From: Bacteroidaceae bacterium
GTDB taxonomy: Bacteria > Bacteroidota > Bacteroidia > Bacteroidales > Bacteroidaceae
Direction: 5' to 3'
DNA: 6,576 nt
Assembly: GCA_017557475.1 (NCBI GenBank)
Contig: JAFYYO010000251.1
Location: 1 to 6,576, forward strand
The notes under the pieces are model-generated. The model had not been told where the DNA came from, searched no databases, and worked only from the letters and a program-made list of their open reading frames with translations. Shown here in pieces: positions 1 through 5,402 of the stretch (positions within the stretch are counted from its first letter, which is position 1; each line of letters starts with the position of its first letter). The position numbers were made by a program, and so were the translations under genes.

Positions 1-425
1 ACTTGCCACAGAGCATCCAGCATGCAAGCTTCAACCCTCTGCTGATACACTGCCACGAAGTTCCTGAGCGCCTGATAGATATCAGCAAGACCTTCGCTCA
101 CAGAGCACCAACGGCTTTCCTCTGTCTGCATGTCCTCATCCCACACAAGCATCTCATACTCATCATGTTCGTGCAGGAGGCTGTAGAGCCCATCACGGAC
201 AAAGTTGTAGTCATCCTCAGTCACCTGGTCCTTAGGAAGAAAAGCCCCGTCTGTGTCCACTTCAGGCAGCAGTTGCACCTTCATGTAGAGCAAAGGCAAC
301 AGCTTCAGCAGCGTGCTGACAAGCTCATCTGTTGTCTGTTCCCCAGCCTTTTCAAGCAAGGCACAATACTCCGCTGCAACTGTCACAAACTCCAGCGTAT
401 CGTGAGCGTATATGGGATTATTCAT
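1..425 (-). CDS. DUF5063 domain protein, 3' end missing (runs off left edge)
   Basis: Reading the minus strand from the ATG at 425-423 gives an uninterrupted frame of 141 codons to the window edge. It begins MNNPIYAHDTLEFVTVAAEY and is rich in acidic and leucine residues (for example LLKLLPLLYMKVQLLP, then DGLYSLLHEHDEYEML). I recognise this as the DUF5063 family, known to me from Bacteroidetes; its function is unknown. It looks soluble and largely helical, with no signal peptide or membrane segment. A purine-rich GAGGAAG lies a few bases before the ATG and supports this start. It follows luxS by 67 bases on the same strand without an obvious terminator, so it is probably co-transcribed with luxS, but nothing in the sequence ties it to the LuxS reaction. 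The C-terminus is not visible. The family call is from memory of its sequence pattern; the frame itself is well supported. Confidence 0.8.
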   Translation of the reverse strand, partial: MNNPIYAHDTLEFVTVAAEYCALLEKAGEQTTDELVSTLLKLLPLLYMKVQLLPEVDTDGAFLPKDQVTEDDYNFVRDGLYSLLHEHDEYEMLVWDEDMQTEESRWCSVSEGLADIYQALRNFVAVYQQRVEACMLDALWQ

Positions 426-492
426 TTCTTACTTCCTCTTTAACTTCCAGCCAGCATGCTGACTTAACTTCCACTTTTACATCCTTTTAAAC

Positions 493-987
493 TTAAGCAT
501 CCGCAAAGACTTTGCCGTCTTCCAGTGTGACTTGCAGCTTGGTGTATTCCGAGTGGAAATCGTCCCTGAGGCGCTTCAGATAGCGCAGACTCTCCCACTT
601 GCACATGGGCAGGTCGTGCAGCAAGTAGTTGCCGCAAGCATCAGGCGTAGTAGCAGGCACCTTATCTTGCGTCAGAATCCACTCCAGGCACTCCATCGTC
701 AACTCCCTCATATCCAGCACAGAATAGCAGCCAGTCATCACGATGTACATACCCGTGAGGCAACCCATAGGCCCCACATACACCACATCATCCTTAGCCC
801 TTGAATTACGGAACCACGTTGCCATCAAGTGCTCCAGACTGTGCATAGCAGCAGGACATACAGCAGGCTCCTTGTTGGGCTCAGTGATGCGCAGGTCGAA
901 GGTAGTGAACCCCTTATCCTCACGCGAGACATATATACCCGGCTTCAGCTTCGTGTGGTCAATGGTAAAACTTTGGATAACTTCCAT
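493..987 (-). CDS. luxS: S-ribosylhomocysteine lyase LuxS
   Basis: LuxS cleaves S-ribosylhomocysteine to homocysteine and DPD, the precursor of autoinducer-2, in the cytoplasmic activated-methyl cycle. The 164-residue length is normal for the family. All hallmarks are present: the zinc-binding HSLEH at residues 49-53 (His49, Glu52, His53), the GPMGC segment with the catalytic cysteine at 76, and the third zinc ligand Cys118 in ACGNYLLHDL. FDLR at 30-33 matches the conserved substrate-side segment. The enzyme therefore looks complete and active. The ATG at 987-985 is chosen because the protein then starts MEVIQSFTIDHTKLKPG, aligning with the usual LuxS N-terminus. There is no strong Shine-Dalgarno sequence. 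A Bacteroidetes-type promoter lies immediately upstream, and two more copies of it lie farther back. DUF5063 follows downstream. Whether this organism uses AI-2 as a signal or only needs the methyl-cycle role cannot be seen here. Confidence 0.97.
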   Translation of the reverse strand: MEVIQSFTIDHTKLKPGIYVSREDKGFTTFDLRITEPNKEPAVCPAAMHSLEHLMATWFRNSRAKDDVVYVGPMGCLTGMYIVMTGCYSVLDMRELTMECLEWILTQDKVPATTPDACGNYLLHDLPMCKWESLRYLKRLRDDFHSEYTKLQVTLEDGKVFADA

Positions 988-1008
988 AGTGTTGTTCTAT
1001 TTTCCCTG

Positions 1009-1041
1009 CAAAATTACGAATAAACGAGCACAATACAAAAA
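1009..1041 (-). promoter_or_regulatory. luxS-proximal promoter (element copy A)
   Basis: On the minus strand, TTTTTG (1041-1036), a 19-base spacer and TAATTTTG (1016-1009) match the Bacteroidetes housekeeping promoter (TTTG / TAnnTTTG) in sequence and spacing. The -7 box ends 21 bases before the luxS ATG, so transcription would start about 15 bases upstream of the gene. The spacer contains GCTCGTTTATTCG, shared with the other copies of this element. Confidence 0.8.
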
Positions 1042-1096
1042 GAAAACAAAAGTTTTTCTTTTAATTGTCGAGTGAAAGTAATTAAGACCGTCAGGT

Positions 1097-1130
1097 CAAA
1101 GTTACGAAAAAAGTGAGGAGAATACAAAAT
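1097..1130 (-). promoter_or_regulatory. Second luxS-facing promoter element (copy B)
   Basis: Minus-strand ATTTTG (1130-1125), a 20-base spacer and TAACTTTG (1104-1097). The spacer starts TATT and ends TTCG like copy A but has diverged in the middle and is one base longer. It lies 88 bases upstream of copy A and points the same way. The promoter match is good; whether it is used is not visible. Confidence 0.6.
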
Positions 1131-1209
1131 AAATTTACTTATTTTTATTGTTGAGCGTGGAGGACTCCGGCTTTGCCGCCTGAGCATTTGCGAAGATTTT
1201 CGACGAAGT

Positions 1210-1242
1210 CAAAGGTACGAAGAAGCGAGCGAAATACAAAAA
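1210..1242 (-). promoter_or_regulatory. Third luxS-facing promoter element (copy C)
   Basis: Minus-strand TTTTTG (1242-1237), a 19-base spacer containing CGCTCGCTTCTTCG, and TACCTTTG (1217-1210). It has a full promoter match with ideal spacing, 113 bases upstream of copy B in the same orientation. It is followed by GACTTCG, which copy D also carries, so the shared block reaches beyond the promoter boxes. Any transcript from here would have a leader of about 220 bases before luxS. Confidence 0.6.
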
Positions 1243-1290
1243 GAGAAACGAAGATTATTATTTTAGGCAGGATGTTGAAGGCTTTTTGCT

Positions 1291-1375
1291 CAGTACTTGA
1301 GCTGTCCTCACAGGCGAGTACTCCAGTCACAACGTGGAGGTACTGGAGTACATCCATGCGAGGACTGCAGTACTA
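1291..1375. repeat. Imperfect inverted repeat (long hairpin)
   Basis: A perfect inner pair, GTACTCCAGT (1318-1327) and ACTGGAGTAC (1342-1351), encloses a 14-base loop. Further out GTCCTC (1304-1309) pairs with GAGGAC (1360-1365), and AGTACT (1292-1297) with AGTACT (1369-1374), giving an interrupted stem with arms of about 36 bases. No T run follows on either strand, so it does not look like an ordinary terminator. It lies between promoter copies C and D, upstream of both. Confidence 0.7.
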
Positions 1376-1390
1376 ACACGGAGGTACTGG
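1331..1390. repeat. Direct repeat pair with core GGAGGTACTGG
   Basis: The 11-mer GGAGGTACTGG occurs at 1336-1346 and again at 1380-1390, 44 bases apart, each preceded by AAC and two variable bases (1331 and 1375). The first copy contributes to the right arm of the hairpin; the second lies just outside it. Confidence 0.6.
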
Positions 1391-1443
1391 CCATTAAACA
1401 AGTTATATCGAGCAACTTAGGCACTAAAGTTCCCATGATGACA

Positions 1444-1476
1444 GTTTAGTATATGGCTCGTTTATTCGTAACTTTG
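1444..1476 (+). promoter_or_regulatory. Right-facing copy of the promoter element (copy D)
   Basis: On the plus strand GTTTAG (1444-1449), a 19-base spacer containing GGCTCGTTTATTCG, and TAACTTTG (1469-1476), followed by ACTTCG. It shares GCTCGTTTATTCG with copy A and the CTTTGACTTCG tail with copy C. The -7 box is perfect but the upstream box is degenerate, so promoter strength is doubtful. It points toward the tandem repeats and the broken gene at 1770. Confidence 0.5.
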
Positions 1477-1517
1477 ACTTCGTTCTTACGCCAGCACCCT
1501 TCATTTAGGATAAAACT

Positions 1518-1621
1518 ATGTAGGCATAATGTAGGTTTAATGTAGGCTTTATGTAGGCTTGCATTGAGAGCGAATCCTTTATAGAAGCATGTTTCAAGCA
1601 ATTTTATGTAGGCATGTAGGC
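1518..1621. repeat. Four tandem 11-base repeats plus two satellite copies
   Basis: Four head-to-tail 11-base units of the form ATGTAGGCNTN occupy 1518-1561 (unit starts at 1518, 1529, 1540 and 1551). Two more ATGTAGGC cores with 8-base spacing follow at 1606-1613 and 1614-1621. The heptamer ATGTAGG thus occurs six times in 104 bases. The 11-base period is close to one helical turn, as expected for stacked protein-binding sites, but simple replication slippage would give the same picture. It is too short and unspaced to be CRISPR. Confidence 0.75.
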
Positions 1622-1711
1622 TGTTTTGAAAATTTCTTCTCTTAAAATTGTAATATGGAAGAAATGGGAGGCACAGGTTTATTCCATACCATACAAAACA
1701 TATTATTGAAG

Positions 1712-1743
1712 TTTGTATTATATGCAAATAATTAGTAATTTTG
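1712..1743 (+). promoter_or_regulatory. Promoter of the broken BspA-like gene
   Basis: TTTG (1712-1715), a 20-base spacer and TAATTTTG (1736-1743) match the Bacteroidetes promoter pattern. The start codon follows 26 bases after the -7 box. The spacer is unrelated to the spacer of copies A-D, so this is an independent promoter. Its good state suggests the damaged gene may still be transcribed. Confidence 0.7.
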
Positions 1744-1769
1744 TGCCCAGAATCATCTCTAAAAAAGAT

Positions 1770-2326
1770 ATGAAAAAGCATTTTTTACTTTTTTTACCTT
1801 GCTACTTCCCATGTTGGCAAATGCCTATAATGCATACATTGACGGCATTTATTACAACTTCTCGGGAAACGAGGCTGAGGTGACGCGGGATTCTTCGCAT
1901 CCATACTCTGGTGCGGTAGTCATTCCGTCATCTGTCACCTATAATGGCAAAACTTACAGTGTAACAAGCATCGGAAGTTTGGCCTTCTATTAATAAGACA
2001 ACTTGACTAATGTTTGGTGCTTTGCTGAAAGTGTTCCAAGCACAGGTAGTTATGTTTTTAATAGTTCAGACATTGCCTCTGCCACGCTCCATGTACCAGA
2101 AGCTTCAGTTGGTTTATACAGAAATACAGAGCCTTGGAGCAACTTCGGTACAATCGTTCCTTTTACAGATGAAGATGCCATAGAGGATGTAAAAGCCGAT
2201 GAAAGGGAAAAAGGAAGAATCTGTTATGATACACAAGGCCGCATGATTGGCAAACCTCAAAACCAAAGGTCGACGTATGTCAAGGGCATCTACATCATGA
2301 ACGGGCGAAAAGTCCTGGTGAGATAA
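1770..2326 (+). pseudogene. BspA-like leucine-rich-repeat secreted protein, broken
   Basis: The ATG at 1770 starts a signal peptide (MKKHFLLFL...), but the frame shifts at the T7 tract 1789-1795. Adding one T there restores a typical signal peptide ending LLLPMLANA and continues AYNAYIDGIYYNFSGNEAEV. The frame then runs through one BspA-type repeat (YSVTSIGSLAFY), meets two adjacent TAA codons (1991-1996), and continues in the same frame: DNLTNVWCFAESVPSTG, a linker region, and a tail with YDTQGR and KGIYIMNGRKVLVR. That tail resembles type IX secretion sorting signals of Bacteroidetes surface proteins. Repaired, the product would be about 185 codons, far shorter than relatives with many repeats, so internal repeats were probably lost too. 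Family members are surface adhesion-like proteins; this copy is presumably non-functional. The initiation region is A-rich without a Shine-Dalgarno sequence. The family call rests on the repeat and the flanking sequences, and the paired stop codons make a sequencing error an unlikely full explanation. Confidence 0.85.
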
Positions 2327-2351
2327 GAAAATAAGAAATTCAAAGAATAAC

Positions 2352-2384
2352 CAAAGGCGACAGACTCACTATCTTTCGCCTTTG
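2352..2384. terminator. Probable bidirectional terminator hairpin
   Basis: CAAAGGCGA (2352-2360) and TCGCCTTTG (2376-2384) form a perfect 9-base-pair stem with a 15-base loop. It sits between the ends of two convergent units, 26 bases after the broken gene and 21 bases after the protease stop codon. Neither side has a clean T run, although the minus-strand side is moderately T-rich, so termination efficiency is uncertain. Confidence 0.6.
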
Positions 2385-2404
2385 CTGTATATATGGCTTT
2401 TGCC

Positions 2405-3103
2405 CTACCCTGCTGTAAGGATTATAGACATCAGGCCCAGGATGTTGCCGGCGGCATGGACGAGGATGGCATAACTGATGTTGTCGTGCTTCTCTTGATA
2501 GTAACCTGCTATCAGGCCGAGGACAAAGGTGAAGACGAGTACGCGTGTCACAAACAGTCCACTTGCGCCACTGGCCAGCAGGATGAGATGAGCCATACTG
2601 AAGGCGATGGCACTCATCAATACGGGGAAAGTAATGCGTAAACCAAACAGATTAAATCCTTTATCTTTCAAGGGTTTAAGATAATTCTGCAAGAAGCCTC
2701 GGAACAGATGTTCTTCTGCAATTGGAGCCAAGATGATGATGAAGACGAGGTACTGCACTGCCGTCATGCCTTCGATGGCTGGATGCTTCTCTGCCGTGGC
2801 TCCAAGGAAGAAAAACAAGATGCCGAGAGTAGTGTTGGTGATGAAGGCTGCAAGCAAGCCATAAAGCATCGGCTTAAACATCAGTCTGAGCTTTGGCCAA
2901 GCTATGCGATAGCCGAGCCTGTCCCTGAGCAGATAAATCAGTCCTAAGGACAGCACAAGCATGGTGATATGCGTAGGGAATGTCTTTGCCAAGAAGCTGC
3001 AACTGGGGTTCCAATAGTGGCCACAGAGGTTGGCTATGGCATAAACGATGCCCGTGAGGATGAGTCCTCCGAGCAGGAGCTTGAGTTTTTCTATCTTGTT
3101 CAT
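2405..3103 (-). CDS. CPBP-family intramembrane metalloprotease
   Basis: A 232-residue, strongly hydrophobic protein with about six to eight predicted membrane segments. It carries the three signature motifs of the CPBP (CAAX protease and bacteriocin-processing, ABI) family: EEHLFR at residues 130-135 (Glu130, Glu131, Arg135), FSMAH at 168-172, and HAAGN at 216-220. Family members cleave substrates within or next to the membrane, with the Glu and His residues as the active site; the substrate here is unknown. All motif residues are intact, so it should be active. The ATG at 3103-3101 (MNKIEKLKLLLGG) is preferred over an in-frame upstream ATG at 3223, because that longer form would overlap the preceding gene by 110 bases and add a non-membrane stretch. 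The start lies 10 bases after the stop of the kinase/nucleotidyltransferase gene, so it is the last gene of that operon. No Shine-Dalgarno sequence is visible. Confidence 0.93.
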   Translation of the reverse strand: MNKIEKLKLLLGGLILTGIVYAIANLCGHYWNPSCSFLAKTFPTHITMLVLSLGLIYLLRDRLGYRIAWPKLRLMFKPMLYGLLAAFITNTTLGILFFFLGATAEKHPAIEGMTAVQYLVFIIILAPIAEEHLFRGFLQNYLKPLKDKGFNLFGLRITFPVLMSAIAFSMAHLILLASGASGLFVTRVLVFTFVLGLIAGYYQEKHDNISYAILVHAAGNILGLMSIILTAG

Positions 3104-3113
3104 AGTGATGTGT

Positions 3114-5402
3114 TTAAATGCCTTCTTTTGCGAATTCTTCTGCAGCCTGCAGGGTGTCGAGCTTGCCAACATCCATGAGGCGAAGACCTGGCTGTACGTA
3201 GCCGTAGATGGGTTCTTCGGCACAGACCTTCAGGTAGAAGTCTATGATGCCGAACTTGTCTGGGAACTCCTCAAAGTAGCGGAAGAGCCTTGGGTTCATA
3301 TAGTGCACGCCAGCGAAAGCATACTTGTGATAGAGCTTCGGATCGAGGTTGGGATAAGGACTGCGGACTTCTCCTGTGGCGATGTTTGTCCATCCCACAA
3401 GCCTCATGTCATCATCGAAAAGCAGGTAGCGCTGGGTGTCACGTTCACTGACCAACAACGTCGCTGCCCTTCCCATGACTTTCCCATCAGCTGAAGAACC
3501 TTGTTTTCCTACTTCTGCAAAAGCTTGCAGGTCAACGTTGCTCAAGATATCAACATTATGGATGAGGAAACCTTCCTGAGCATCACGCAGAAGAGGTGCT
3601 GCGTGCTTGATGCCGCCACCTGTCTCGAGAAGCTCTGCCCGTTCATCTGAGAAGTAGATGTGCATGCCCATGGGATGCTGCTGGCACCAATCCTCTATCA
3701 TGTCGGCAAAGTGGTGAACGTTGATGACAACATGACGGAAACCGGCTGCCTTTAGCTTCTCCAAGAGATGCTCCAGAAGAGGCTTCCCTCCAACAGGAAC
3801 GAGTGCTTTAGGCATGGTGTCCGTGAGAGGTTTGAGGCGAGTCCCCAAGCCTGCTGCGAATATCATGGCACGAGCAGGCGTCAAGACTTGCTCTATCTTT
3901 TGCTCTCGATGGCAGATGTGAACCTCTATGCCGAACTTCTTGTGGATATGTTCCCCTAAATGCTGGGCACTATAGACGCTTCTGTGCTGACCACCTGTGC
4001 AGCCAAAACTGAACATCAGGTTCGTGAAACCACGTTGCATATAACGCTTGATATGGGCGTCTGCAAGTTTGTAAACGCTTTCCAAGAAAGTCAGGATTTC
4101 TCCGTCGTCTTCAAGGAAACGAATGACAGGCTCGTCAAGTCCCGTCAGTTGTTTGTAAGGCTCATAACGACCAGGGTTGTGTGTGCTGCGGCAATCGAAG
4201 ACATAACCTCCGCCATTGCCACTCGTATCCTCTGGAATGCCCTTGCCATAAGAGAAACTGAACACGCGAACCACCAGCGGACCTTGTGCATCATAACGCG
4301 AGAAAGTAGCTGGTCCGTCCTGTGGATGGGCAGTATAGGGATTGAGTTCTGTCGTCTTCAGTCCATCAGCACGCTTCACGCTTTCCTTGGGCTCTGGGGC
4401 AAATTGCGGCATCGAGACAAGGTTTGTGAGCACTTCATGGAGATAAGGATAAGGACATCCGCCTTCAGCAAGCAAGTCTCGAAGGCTTTCCATGGCAGGC
4501 GGTATGCTCTCGAGGAAGTGCTTCTTGCGTTCAAAATAGCCTCTGAAACCATAAGCACCAAGCACCTGTAAAAGCCTGAACAGGACGCACAACTGCAAGC
4601 CTTGTCGGAACTGCTTTGCATTGACCTCCTGATACTGCTTCAGGTTCTGCAGATAGACCTTGATGAGTTCGTCGCGAAGAGCCTTGGGATAGCGTGCAGA
4701 AGCCTGCCAAAGGAAGCTCGCCACATCATATTGAACAGGACCTCTACGGCCTCCTTGGAAGTCGATAAAGTAAGGATTGTCCTGTGCATCGAGCATCACA
4801 TTCCTTGCCTGGAAGTCGCGATACATAAAGGCTCCACCAGGTATGTTGACAATATCCCTTGCCATCAACTGGAAAGAGGCTTCAAGCTTCAGCTCATGGA
4901 AGTCAAGACCTGTGGCTTTGAGGAAGCAATACTTGAAGTAATTGAGGTCGAAGAGCACATTTGTCTCATCAAGCGCTTCTTGCGGATAGCATTGAGAGAA
5001 GTCAAGCCCTCGTGCCCCTCGAATCTGCATAGCAGGCAAAGCGGCAATGGTACGACGGAGAAGTTCCTTTTCATGGGCATTGTAACGCCCTCCTGCCTCT
5101 CGTCCGCCTTTCAAAGCATCGAAGAGAGAATGGTCTCCCAAGTCGCTCTGAAGATAGCGCAAACCATCTTTGCTCTCTGCAATCACCTGAGGCACAGGAA
5201 GTCCTGCATCTGCGAAATGTCGGGCAAGATAGCAGAAAGCATGATTCTCGTCCCTGCTTGTTCCGATGGCTCCAATCAGAGTACTGCCATCCGTTCCCTT
5301 CATGCGATAGTACTTTCTGTTACTTCCCGCTCCAGGAAGGGCTTCCGCAGAGCTGACATCAAGCCCGGTTGCTTCCTTATATAGTTTCTTGAGTTCTTCC
5401 AT
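3114..5402 (-). CDS. AmgK-like kinase / RapZ C-terminal domain / MurU-like nucleotidyltransferase fusion
   Basis: A 762-residue cytoplasmic protein with three domains. Residues 1 to about 330 are an aminoglycoside-phosphotransferase-fold sugar kinase like AmgK: the catalytic loop YRDFQARN at 194-201 (Asp196, Asn201) and the metal-binding FIDFQGG at 212-218 (Asp214). After a linker, residues 375-507 match the C-terminal domain of RapZ (GKGIP, YVFDCRSTHNPG, LTGLDEPV, GCTGGQHRSV at 467-476), without RapZ's N-terminal P-loop domain. Residues 510-762 are a nucleotidyltransferase like MurU: AAGLGTRLKPLTD at 516-528, PKALVPVGGKP at 531-541, Asp618 in HNVDIL and Asp744 in MDVGK as likely metal ligands. 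In Pseudomonas, AmgK phosphorylates MurNAc/GlcNAc at C1 and MurU makes UDP-MurNAc, a peptidoglycan recycling bypass; the same role is inferred here. The exact sugar is not certain. Its ATG overlaps the permease stop by one base, suggesting coupled translation. Confidence 0.9.
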   Translation of the reverse strand: MEELKKLYKEATGLDVSSAEALPGAGSNRKYYRMKGTDGSTLIGAIGTSRDENHAFCYLARHFADAGLPVPQVIAESKDGLRYLQSDLGDHSLFDALKGGREAGGRYNAHEKELLRRTIAALPAMQIRGARGLDFSQCYPQEALDETNVLFDLNYFKYCFLKATGLDFHELKLEASFQLMARDIVNIPGGAFMYRDFQARNVMLDAQDNPYFIDFQGGRRGPVQYDVASFLWQASARYPKALRDELIKVYLQNLKQYQEVNAKQFRQGLQLCVLFRLLQVLGAYGFRGYFERKKHFLESIPPAMESLRDLLAEGGCPYPYLHEVLTNLVSMPQFAPEPKESVKRADGLKTTELNPYTAHPQDGPATFSRYDAQGPLVVRVFSFSYGKGIPEDTSGNGGGYVFDCRSTHNPGRYEPYKQLTGLDEPVIRFLEDDGEILTFLESVYKLADAHIKRYMQRGFTNLMFSFGCTGGQHRSVYSAQHLGEHIHKKFGIEVHICHREQKIEQVLTPARAMIFAAGLGTRLKPLTDTMPKALVPVGGKPLLEHLLEKLKAAGFRHVVINVHHFADMIEDWCQQHPMGMHIYFSDERAELLETGGGIKHAAPLLRDAQEGFLIHNVDILSNVDLQAFAEVGKQGSSADGKVMGRAATLLVSERDTQRYLLFDDDMRLVGWTNIATGEVRSPYPNLDPKLYHKYAFAGVHYMNPRLFRYFEEFPDKFGIIDFYLKVCAEEPIYGYVQPGLRLMDVGKLDTLQAAEEFAKEGI

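Larger units (their letters stand above)
988..1769. other. Gene-free intergenic stretch rich in repeats and promoters
   Basis: I see no credible gene in these 782 bases. The open frames present (minus 1145-1357 and minus 1446-1781) run through promoter copies and repeats and resemble no protein I know. The stretch separates two divergently transcribed units, luxS to the left and the broken BspA-like gene to the right. It contains three left-facing promoter elements, an imperfect long hairpin, one right-facing copy of the same element, an 11-base tandem repeat and a final right-facing promoter. It is more AT-rich than the flanking genes, apart from the hairpin region. Confidence 0.7.

Noticed and set aside
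3..443. Plus-strand open frame of 146 codons
   Set aside because: It is the antisense shadow of the DUF5063 gene, whose minus-strand frame is open to the window edge and has the family pattern.
1145..1357. Minus-strand open frame of 70 codons
   Set aside because: It is made of promoter copy C, the hairpin and repeat sequence, has no recognisable domain, and its reading frame is a by-product of the repeat family.
1210..1476. Invertible promoter (phase-variable switch) between copies C and D
   Set aside because: Both inverted repeats carry their own outward promoter boxes, so inversion would leave both promoters pointing the same ways. No recombinase gene is in the window and the repeats are imperfect.
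1518..1621. CRISPR array
   Set aside because: Units are only 8-11 bases with no spacers; this is a short tandem repeat.
1446..1781. Minus-strand open frame of 111 codons
   Set aside because: It runs antisense through promoter copy D, the 11-base repeats and the plus-strand promoter and signal peptide region; composition is that of AT-rich non-coding DNA and nothing resembles a protein family.
1991..1996. Stop-codon readthrough or recoding in the BspA-like gene
   Set aside because: Two consecutive TAA codons with no visible recoding signal, plus an upstream frameshift, indicate decay rather than programmed readthrough.
3104..3223. Longer N-terminus for the CPBP protease from the ATG at 3223
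   Set aside because: It would overlap the preceding gene by 110 bases and add a 40-residue segment unlike the family; the ATG at 3103 directly precedes the first hydrophobic segment and fits the 10-base operon spacing.
4602..5384. Plus-strand open frame of 260 codons, and similar ones at 3960-4571 and 3048-3494
   Set aside because: These are antisense shadows of the kinase/RapZ/nucleotidyltransferase gene, whose minus-strand frame shows clear domain motifs throughout.
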